Source: DASQQQ01 sp036390995
GTDB lineage: Bacteria > Actinomycetota > UBA4738 > HRBIN12
Length of the DNA stretch: 7,212 nt
NCBI GenBank assembly: GCA_036390995.1
Contig: DASWAT010000120.1
Span: 1-7,212 of the forward strand
Direction of reading: 5' to 3'
A program made the translations under genes and the position numbers. Shown here piece by piece: positions 1 to 5,413 of this stretch. The notes beneath the pieces were generated by a model. The model searched no databases. It was not told the origin of the DNA and worked only from the letters and a program-made list of their open reading frames with translations. Numbering within the stretch: the stretch's first letter is position 1; each line of letters opens with the position of its first letter.

Positions 1-1
1 G

Positions 2-86
2 TGGGCGAGGGGGGATTTGAACCCCCACGAGGTTGCCCTCACAGGAACCTGAATCCTGCGCGTCTGCCATATTCCGCCACTCGCCC
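2..86 (-). tRNA. leuT: tRNA-Leu, anticodon CAG
   Basis: The minus strand folds into a complete 85-nt class II tRNA. It has a perfect 7-bp acceptor stem (GGGCGAG with CTCGCCC), a GCG/CGC D stem with the GG pair in its loop, and a 5-bp anticodon stem CAGGA/TCCTG. The 7-base anticodon loop is TTCAGGT, giving anticodon CAG (plus-strand bases 49-51), which reads CUG leucine codons. The long variable arm (GAGG-GCAA-CCTC) is typical of Leu, and the T arm is GGGGG-TTCAAAT-CCCCC. The discriminator is A at base 2. Base 1 gives the next C, so a 3' CCA may be encoded, but the window ends there. It is divergent from fhaA. As I recall, a tRNA-Leu also sits upstream of fhaA in M. tuberculosis (leuT), so the symbol is by synteny. 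Confidence 0.96.
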
Positions 87-109
87 GTGGCGCCCAAGGG
101 CAGTCGAAG

Positions 110-115
110 ATGCTA
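110..115 (-). promoter_or_regulatory. possible -10 box for the tRNA-Leu gene
   Basis: On the minus strand TAGCAT (matching TATAAT at four of six bases) lies about 24 bases upstream of the mature tRNA 5' end, which would give a leader of roughly 16 nt. No convincing -35 hexamer is seen at the usual distance, so this is a weak call based mainly on position. Confidence 0.25.
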
Positions 116-141
116 GCAGCGGCAGGGGCCGGGCACCGTTC

Positions 142-166
142 GAGGGGCAGTCCTGGTCTTCCCCTC
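142..166. repeat. inverted repeat GAGGGG / CCCCTC
   Basis: Bases 142-147 (GAGGGG) and 161-166 (CCCCTC) are perfect reverse complements separated by 13 bases, in the divergent intergenic region. There is no T run after it on either strand, so it does not look like an intrinsic terminator. It could be an operator or a chance match in GC-rich sequence. Confidence 0.3.
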
Positions 167-181
167 CGAGGTCCGATCGTC

Positions 182-194
182 ACCGGGTGCCGGT
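182..194. repeat. inverted repeat ACCGG-GTG-CCGGT upstream of the fhaA promoter
   Basis: A perfect 5-bp inverted repeat with a 3-base centre covers the place where a -35 element for the TATAAT box at 208-213 would lie. No recognisable -35 hexamer is present. The position suits an activator or repressor site, but the repeat is short and no regulator is identified. Confidence 0.35.
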
Positions 195-200
195 CACGAG

Positions 201-218
201 GCCCGCATATAATCGGGC
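201..218 (+). promoter_or_regulatory. promoter of the fhaA-pknB operon, -10 box within an inverted repeat
   Basis: A perfect TATAAT at 208-213 stands out in very GC-rich sequence. It lies 38 bases before the fhaA start, so transcription should begin near 220-221 with a leader of about 31 nt. The box is flanked by a perfect 5-bp inverted repeat, GCCCG at 201-205 and CGGGC at 214-218. No good -35 hexamer or extended -10 TG is seen at 16-18 bp spacing, so the promoter may depend on an activator, or the -35 may be degenerate as is common in actinobacteria. It is the only promoter candidate found for the whole run of genes, whose internal junctions leave no space for another. Confidence 0.6.
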
Positions 219-222
219 GGAG

Positions 223-239
223 TTGCGCTAGCTGCGCGA
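223..239 (+). promoter_or_regulatory. small hairpin in the fhaA 5' leader
   Basis: Bases 223-228 (TTGCGC) can pair with 234-239 (GCGCGA), with one G-U pair and a 5-base loop TAGCT. If transcription starts near 220 this hairpin occupies the very 5' end of the operon mRNA and ends 12 bases before the fhaA start codon. There is no Shine-Dalgarno sequence between the hairpin and the start. Confidence 0.35.
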
Positions 240-251
240 ACGCGACCGACC

Positions 252-956
252 GTGCCCATCCTCCGCGACTTCGAACGCCGCCTGGGGAACCTCGTCGAGG
301 GATTCTTCGCCTCCACGTTCCGGAGCGGCCTCCAGCCCGTGGAGCTGGCCAAGCGCCTGCTCCGCGAGATGGACGCGCGCAAGACGGTGGGGGTGAACGA
401 GGTCTGGGCCCCGAACCACTTCCTGTTCTCGCTCTCGCCCGAGGACGGTGACCGGTTCGAGCAAGCCGAGCAGGCGCTGGTTCACGAGCTGAGGCAGGTC
501 GTCCGCGACGCCGCCGCCGAGCGCGGATGGGGCTTGGTCGGACCCCCCGAGATCGAGTTCGAGATCGACGACGCGCTCGGCAAGGGCAAGTTCCGGTGCG
601 AGGCCTCGCTGGTGGAGGGCGAGCCCGAGCCGCCGCCAGCGGCGCCCGCACCGGGTTCGGAGCAAGCGGAGGCATCCCTCCGGGTCCTGGAGGACGGCGC
701 CGCGCCGAAGGAGTACCGCCTCCACAGACAGCTCGTGACGATCGGGCGGCTCCCCGAGTGCGACGTCGTGCTGGCCGACCCCGGAGCGTCGCGGCGCCAC
801 GCCTCGGTCCGCGCCGAGGGCGGGGAGTTCCTGCTCACCGATCTGGGCTCGACGAACGGCACCTTCGTGAACGACGAGCAGGTGCAGGAGCGCTGGCTCG
901 CCGACGGGGACCGGATCACGATCGGCACGACCGTGATCGAGTTCCGGAGGGGCTGA
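252..956 (+). CDS. fhaA: FhaA-like DUF3662 and FHA domain protein
   Basis: A 234-residue cytoplasmic adaptor that reads phosphothreonine marks made by the operon's kinase. Residues about 1-120 match the DUF3662 domain of FhaA (opening MPILRDFERRLGNLVEG, then an LQPVELAKRLLREM helix and the APNHFLFSLS strand). A short Pro/Ala-rich linker (about 122-140) leads to an FHA domain at 142-234 with the core residues GR (165-166), SRRH (180-183) and DLGSTNG (197-203). In M. tuberculosis FhaA binds phosphorylated partners such as the MviN-associated pseudokinase domain and helps control peptidoglycan synthesis. That protein is 527 residues with a long linker, so this one is less than half the length, nearly all of it linker loss. 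The GTG start at 252 fits the conserved N terminus, but no Shine-Dalgarno precedes it closely. It is the first gene of the operon, one base before fhaB. Confidence 0.92.
   Translation: MPILRDFERRLGNLVEGFFASTFRSGLQPVELAKRLLREMDARKTVGVNEVWAPNHFLFSLSPEDGDRFEQAEQALVHELRQVVRDAAAERGWGLVGPPEIEFEIDDALGKGKFRCEASLVEGEPEPPPAAPAPGSEQAEASLRVLEDGAAPKEYRLHRQLVTIGRLPECDVVLADPGASRRHASVRAEGGEFLLTDLGSTNGTFVNDEQVQERWLADGDRITIGTTVIEFRRG
946..952 (+). promoter_or_regulatory. ribosome binding site for fhaB
   Basis: GGAGGGG lies inside the last codons of fhaA and ends 5 bases before the GTG at 958. It is among the strongest Shine-Dalgarno matches in the window and supports that start. Confidence 0.7.
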
Positions 957-957
957 C

Positions 958-1416
958 GTGTCGCCGTTCGTGCTGTCGGTGCTGAAGTACGCGCTCCTCG
1001 CGCTGTTGTACTTCTTCATCTACCGAGCGGTGCGCGCGGTGGTGGTGGACGTCGGCGGCCGGCATCCCCCCCGGGCCGCCGAGCCGCGCCAGGTGAGCCC
1101 GGCGAAAGCGAGCCGGGGCGGCCGGCCGCCTTCTTCCGTGGTGGTCCACTCCTCCGAAGGTCAGAAGCTCGGCACCTTCCGGCTGTCCCGCCCGATCCAG
1201 ATCGGCCGGGACCCATCCTGCGAGATCACCGTGGACGATGCATACGTCTCGCAGCAGCACGCGCGCATCTACGGGCAGGACGGATCCTGGTTCGTCGAGG
1301 ACCTCGGCTCGACGAACGGGACGTACTTGAACGATCGCCGCCTGGCCGCCCCGGCGCCGGTGCACGCCGGCGACGTCGTCCGGGTCGGCAAGACCGTGCT
1401 GGAGCTCCGACGGTGA
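958..1416 (+). CDS. fhaB: FhaB/FipA-like membrane-anchored FHA domain protein
   Basis: A 152-residue protein with one N-terminal hydrophobic segment (about residues 4-29, SPFVLSVLKYALLALLYFFI), a short basic and Pro-rich linker (about 31-60), and an FHA domain filling the rest. FHA core residues are GR (83-84), S98 and H101 in VSQQH, and DLGSTNGTYLN (115-125). Length and layout match M. tuberculosis FhaB, also called FipA (155 residues), which is phosphorylated by the operon's kinases and links FtsZ and FtsQ at the division site. Here it should act at the inner face of the membrane, docking phosphothreonine partners. The GTG start follows a strong GGAGGGG site. Its stop overlaps the pstP start (GTGA, 1413-1416), implying coupled translation. 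Confidence 0.93.
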   Translation: MSPFVLSVLKYALLALLYFFIYRAVRAVVVDVGGRHPPRAAEPRQVSPAKASRGGRPPSSVVVHSSEGQKLGTFRLSRPIQIGRDPSCEITVDDAYVSQQHARIYGQDGSWFVEDLGSTNGTYLNDRRLAAPAPVHAGDVVRVGKTVLELRR

Positions 1417-2582
1417 GGGTCCGCGCCGCCGCCGCGACCGACATCGGGATGGTCCGCGAGCGCAACGAGGACTCGTACCTCGTCGATGAGCCGCTGTTCG
1501 CGGTGGCCGACGGCATGGGCGGGCATCTCGGCGGCGAGGTGGCGTCCCGCCTGGCGGTGGAGACCCTCGAGCGGCTGTTCCACCGGCGGGAGGGCGAGCT
1601 CCCCGACCAGGTCCGCGAGGCCAACCGGGCCGTGTTCGAACGGTCGGTGGTGGACCGGAGCGTGGCCGGCATGGGAACCACGCTCACCGTGGCCATGGTC
1701 GAGGGGAACCGCATCCGGCTGGCCCACGTCGGCGACTCGCGCGCCTACCTCCTCCGCGACGGCGTCCTCCGGCTCCTCACCGAGGACCATACGCTCGTGC
1801 ACCGCATGGTCCAGGAGGGCGAGATCAGCGAGCAGGAGGCCGAGGTCCACCCACAGCGGAGCATCCTCACACGCGCGCTCGGTGTGGACCTGTGGGTCGA
1901 GGTGGACGAGGACGACCTCGAGGTCCGTCCGAGCGACCGCATCCTCCTTTGCACGGACGGTCTCACCGGGATGGTCCACGAGGACCAGATCCGCGAGATC
2001 CTCGCCGCCGGACGGGACCCGCGCGAGACCGCCGAGGAGCTGGTCCGCCGCGCCAACGAATCCGGCGGCATCGACAACATCACCGTCGTGATCCTCGACG
2101 TCGACGAGACGGACACCGACGCTCCCGACCAGGCAACCGACGTGGTGGGGCATCCTCGGGGTCCGGCGGCTTCACGGAGCGGGGTTGGGGATGGGATGGC
2201 AAGCGGAGCGAAGCCGCCGGACCTACGACGTCGACCACTACCGTGGAGACGTATCGCGCTGTGGGGCAGCGTCGTCGTCGTGGTCGTGGTGGCGGGGCTC
2301 GTCGGCACACGGATGTACCTGGATCGCCAGTGGTACGTCGGAGTGGCCGATGGCAACGTCGCCGTCTACCGGGGGATCCCCACGACCGTGGCGGGGTTCG
2401 ACCTGCACCACGTGGTCCAGGAGACGTCGATCCCGGCCGAGCAGGCGAAGACGCTCGCCGTCTATCAGGACCTCGACGAAGGGATCACCGTCGACGACCG
2501 GGCCAGCGCCGAGGCCATCGTGGAGCAGATCCGCAAGGACGTCGCGGCGATGCGGGTCACGAGCGGGGCAGGTGGCTCGTGA
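1413..2582 (+). CDS. pstP: PstP-like PP2C-family Ser/Thr protein phosphatase
   Basis: A 389-residue metal-dependent phosphatase that reverses PknB phosphorylation. The PPM/PP2C domain (about 1-230) shows the family motifs in order: RERNED (15-20), VADGMGGH (31-38, metal ligand D33), GMGTTLT (86-92), HVGDSRAY (105-112), TEDH (123-126), LTRALG (152-157), CTDGLTGMV (180-188, metal ligand D182) and GGIDNIT (218-224, metal ligand D221). A low-complexity linker (about 231-277) leads to a Val-rich membrane segment (281-300). The last 85 or so residues lie outside the cell, starting DRQWYVGVADGNVAVYRG, which resembles the start of the PstP extracellular part. M. tuberculosis PstP is about 514 residues, so the tail here is shortened. 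GGAG at 1401-1404 sits 8 bases before the GTG start. The stop overlaps the rodA start (GTGA, 2579-2582). Confidence 0.95.
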   Translation: MRVRAAAATDIGMVRERNEDSYLVDEPLFAVADGMGGHLGGEVASRLAVETLERLFHRREGELPDQVREANRAVFERSVVDRSVAGMGTTLTVAMVEGNRIRLAHVGDSRAYLLRDGVLRLLTEDHTLVHRMVQEGEISEQEAEVHPQRSILTRALGVDLWVEVDEDDLEVRPSDRILLCTDGLTGMVHEDQIREILAAGRDPRETAEELVRRANESGGIDNITVVILDVDETDTDAPDQATDVVGHPRGPAASRSGVGDGMASGAKPPDLRRRPLPWRRIALWGSVVVVVVVAGLVGTRMYLDRQWYVGVADGNVAVYRGIPTTVAGFDLHHVVQETSIPAEQAKTLAVYQDLDEGITVDDRASAEAIVEQIRKDVAAMRVTSGAGGS

Positions 2583-3898
2583 GCCAGGCCACCCTTCCGG
2601 CCCCAAGGCCGCGGCAGCGGGCGGCGATCGCCCTGACCATCCTGGCGCTCCTGCTCTCGGTCGGCGCGTACGCCCTCGTGGGACTGGGTAAACGCGGACA
2701 CCTGCCGATCGACCTGGCACTCTATGGCTCGCTCTTCGCCGTTGGGTACGTCGCGGCCTACCTGTTGATCCGGCGGTTCGCGCCGTGGGCCGATCCCGCG
2801 CTGTTCCCGATCGCCGGCGTCCTCACCGGCCTGGGGTTCGCGGTGATCTTCCGGCTGTCCGGAGGCCTTGCGGCCGAACAGGCCACGTGGGTGGTCGTGG
2901 GCCTGATCGCGTTCGCCGCCACGTTGCTCATCGTCCGCGATCACCGACAGCTCGACGCGTACACGTACACCATCGGACTCGTCGGCCTGGGGCTGCTGCT
3001 GCTGCCGATCGTCCCCGGGATCGGCCGGACCATCAACGGCGCGCGCCTGTGGGTGAGGATCGGCCCGGTCGGGTTCCAGCCCTCCGAGCTCGGGAAGGTC
3101 TTCATCGTGGTGTTCCTGGCCTCGTACCTCAGCGCGAAGCGCGAGCTGCTGCAGGTCGCCACGGGGCGGCTCGGTCCGCTGCGGTTGCCCTCGGCCAAGC
3201 ACCTGGCCCCGATCCTCGTCGCGTGGGGCGCGTCGCTCGTCGTGCTGTTCGTGGAGAAGGACCTCGGTGCGTCTCTCTTGTACTTCGCGATCTTCGTCGT
3301 GATGCTCTGGGTCGCCACCGGCCGGGCGGCGTACCTGATCATCGGTCTGCTGCTCTTCGCTGCTGGGGCGGCGATGGGCTATGCCACGTTCGCGCACGTC
3401 CAGGCGCGGGTGGCCATCTGGCTCCACGCCCTGGACCCGCAGAAGGTGTTCGAGTTCGGGTACGGGCAGCTCGCGCAGGCGCAGTTCGGGATGGCCACGG
3501 GCGGGCTGGTCGGTGCCGGCCTCGGCCGCGGCTCGCCGAACCTCATCCCGTACGCGTCGACCGACTTCATCTTCGCGGCGATCGGGGAGGAGCTCGGGCT
3601 GCTCGGCACCACGGCGGTCCTCCTGCTCTTCGTGGCGCTCGTCGGCCGGGGGCTGAAGGCAGCGGTCGAGTGCCCGGACGCGTTCGGGAAGCTGCTCGCC
3701 GCCGGGCTATCTGCGGTGCTCGGGCTCCAGGCATTCGTCATCGTCGGCGGCGTCACCCGCGTGATCCCGCTCACCGGCGTCACCCTGCCCTTCGTGAGCT
3801 ACGGGGGCTCGAGCCTCGTGTCGAACTTCATCCTCCTTGCGCTGCTGATCCGGGTGTCGGCCGGTTCGGCGCCACCGCGGGTCCGAGGGGTGCGCTGA
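2579..3898 (+). CDS. rodA: RodA/FtsW-family SEDS peptidoglycan glycosyltransferase
   Basis: A 439-residue polytopic membrane protein with about 11-12 hydrophobic segments that polymerises lipid II into glycan strands, working with a class B PBP. SEDS signatures are present: NGARLWVRIGPVGFQPSELGK (starts at 153), EKDLGASL (226-233) holding the Asp (D228) that corresponds to the essential acidic residue of the family, RVAIWLHALDP (277-287), STDFIFAAIGEELG (327-340), and PLTGVTLPFVSYGGSS (397-412). The N-terminal segments before residue 100 are extra relative to E. coli FtsW, as in actinobacterial RodA. The frame is open far upstream (to 1892), but the GTG at 2579 overlaps the pstP stop (GTGA) and opens a sensible N terminus. 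The upstream part lies wholly inside pstP. AGGTGG at 2570-2575 is a close, modest ribosome binding site. I prefer RodA to FtsW by synteny with M. tuberculosis, where rodA sits between pstP and pbpA. Confidence 0.93.
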   Translation: MSQATLPAPRPRQRAAIALTILALLLSVGAYALVGLGKRGHLPIDLALYGSLFAVGYVAAYLLIRRFAPWADPALFPIAGVLTGLGFAVIFRLSGGLAAEQATWVVVGLIAFAATLLIVRDHRQLDAYTYTIGLVGLGLLLLPIVPGIGRTINGARLWVRIGPVGFQPSELGKVFIVVFLASYLSAKRELLQVATGRLGPLRLPSAKHLAPILVAWGASLVVLFVEKDLGASLLYFAIFVVMLWVATGRAAYLIIGLLLFAAGAAMGYATFAHVQARVAIWLHALDPQKVFEFGYGQLAQAQFGMATGGLVGAGLGRGSPNLIPYASTDFIFAAIGEELGLLGTTAVLLLFVALVGRGLKAAVECPDAFGKLLAAGLSAVLGLQAFVIVGGVTRVIPLTGVTLPFVSYGGSSLVSNFILLALLIRVSAGSAPPRVRGVR

Positions 3899-5413
3899 GT
3901 GGATCGGCAGATCCGCCGCCTGGGGCTCGCGCTGCTGGCGTTGTTCGCCGCCCTGTTCGCGCAGGTCAACTACCTTCAGGTGTTCGCCGCACAGCGCCTC
4001 GAGGACAACCCCGCGAATGCCACGCGGCAGCTCATCGCCGAGTACGAGGTGGACCGCGGCAGCATCCTCGCGGCCGACGCTCGCACGGTGCTCGCGGCCA
4101 GCCGGAAGAGCTCAGGGCAGCTGAAGTACCAGCGCCGTTACCCGCAGGGACCGCTGTACGCGGGGATCACCGGCTACTACTCGGTGATCTACGGTCGCAG
4201 CGAGCTCGAGCAGGCGGAGAACGAGTTCCTGTCGGGCGACGCGCCCCAGCTGCTTCCGCAGACGCTCGCCGACCAGATCCTCGGCCGGCCCAAGCGCGGC
4301 GCCACCGTGGTGACCACGATCGACCCCGTGCTGCAGAAGGCGGCCGAGCAGGCACTCCAACAGGCCATCGGCGGCGTGTCCACCGGCGGCGCGGTCGTGG
4401 CCATGGATCCCGGCACGGGATACGTGAAGGCCATAGTGTCGATCCCGACCTACGACCCGAACCAGCTGTCCTCCCAAGACCCGGCCGAGGTGCGCAAGGC
4501 GTGGGACCAGCTGACCCACGATCCGGACAAGCCCCTGATCTCGAGGGCCATCGACGACATCGTCCCGCCAGGTTCCACCTTCAAGCTCGTCACGGCATCT
4601 GCGGCCCTCGAGAACGGCTACGGCCCCGACAGCGAATGGCCGAACCCGAACGTGCTCGACCTCCCGCAGACCACGGCGACGCTCGAGAACTTCGGCGGCG
4701 AGCACTGCCTGGGCGGCGTTTCGAAGATCACGCTGGCGCAGGCGCTCCAGATCTCGTGCAACGTCGTGTTCGGTGAGGTCGGCCTGGCGCTCGGCGCCGA
4801 CAAGCTCGCGGCGCAGGCACACGCGTTCGGGTTCGCGCCGGACGCGTCGAGCGGCGACGTCCCGTTCGACATCCCGTTCCAGGAGGGCGTGTTCCCGGAC
4901 GCTTCGTACTTCTCCGATCGCCTGCCGGCGGTGGCGCTGTCGGCCATCGGACAGGACAACGTGGCCGCGAACCCGCTCCAGATGGCGCTCGTGGCCTCGG
5001 CCATCGCGAACGGCGGCGTGGAGATGCGGCCTCGTCTGGTCCAGGAGATCCGGGACCCCACGGGCCGCGTGATCGAGTCCTACGCACCGGAGGAATCGGG
5101 CCGGCCGATCTCGGCCGCCACCGCCGCCGAGCTCACGCAGATGATGGTGAACGTGGTCCGGGCCGGGACCGGCACCGCCGCCCAGATCCCTGGGGTGGCC
5201 GTCGCCGGCAAGACCGGGACGGCCCAGCACGGCGAGGGGCAGCCCCCGCACGCATGGTTCGTCGCGTTCGCGCCGGCCGAGAACCCGCAGATCGCCGTGG
5301 CCGTCCTGGTCTTGGACGGCGGTAGCCTTGGCAACGAGGCGACCGGGGGCCAGATCGCGGCCCCGGTGGCGAAGGCGGTCATCGAGGCCGCCCTGAGCGA
5401 GGGCTCCGGATGA
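3899..5413 (+). CDS. pbpA: PbpA-like class B penicillin-binding protein (transpeptidase)
   Basis: A 504-residue membrane-anchored D,D-transpeptidase that crosslinks the strands made by RodA. One membrane segment lies at about 7-30. An N-terminal pedestal domain follows, with DNPANATR (36-43) and the RGSILAAD stretch (53-60) typical of class B PBPs. The transpeptidase domain (about 160-500) has all three active-site motifs: STFK (226-229, nucleophile S226), SCN (286-288) and KTG (438-440, in AGKTGTAQ). The family stretch SAIGQDNVAANPLQMALVAS also lies at 348-367. Length is close to M. tuberculosis PbpA (491). The only cysteines are C270 and C287, the latter inside the SCN motif. The GTG start directly follows the rodA stop (TGA then GTG), with GAGGGG at 3885-3890, 8 bases upstream. 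Its own stop overlaps the pknB start (ATGA, 5410-5413). Confidence 0.95.
   Translation: MDRQIRRLGLALLALFAALFAQVNYLQVFAAQRLEDNPANATRQLIAEYEVDRGSILAADARTVLAASRKSSGQLKYQRRYPQGPLYAGITGYYSVIYGRSELEQAENEFLSGDAPQLLPQTLADQILGRPKRGATVVTTIDPVLQKAAEQALQQAIGGVSTGGAVVAMDPGTGYVKAIVSIPTYDPNQLSSQDPAEVRKAWDQLTHDPDKPLISRAIDDIVPPGSTFKLVTASAALENGYGPDSEWPNPNVLDLPQTTATLENFGGEHCLGGVSKITLAQALQISCNVVFGEVGLALGADKLAAQAHAFGFAPDASSGDVPFDIPFQEGVFPDASYFSDRLPAVALSAIGQDNVAANPLQMALVASAIANGGVEMRPRLVQEIRDPTGRVIESYAPEESGRPISAATAAELTQMMVNVVRAGTGTAAQIPGVAVAGKTGTAQHGEGQPPHAWFVAFAPAENPQIAVAVLVLDGGSLGNEATGGQIAAPVAKAVIEAALSEGSG

Noticed and set aside
142..166. Possible intrinsic terminator from the GAGGGG/CCCCTC inverted repeat
   Set aside because: No T run follows on either strand, and neither neighbouring gene ends there.
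1..231. Plus-strand open frame of 76 codons across the tRNA and intergenic region
   Set aside because: It runs antisense through a complete tRNA-Leu and over the promoter, and its product has no recognisable features.
2266..2304. GTC/GTG-rich simple repeat in pstP
   Set aside because: It is explained as Val codons of the transmembrane segment, not an independent repeat element.
1892..2578. Upstream extension of the rodA frame
   Set aside because: It lies entirely inside pstP in another frame, and its Arg/Gly/Pro-rich translation is typical of out-of-frame GC-rich sequence; the GTG at 2579 gives the right SEDS N terminus.
2785..4776. 663-codon plus-strand open frame spanning rodA and pbpA
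   Set aside because: It is a third frame over two well-supported genes, rich in Arg, Pro and Gly with no family motif.
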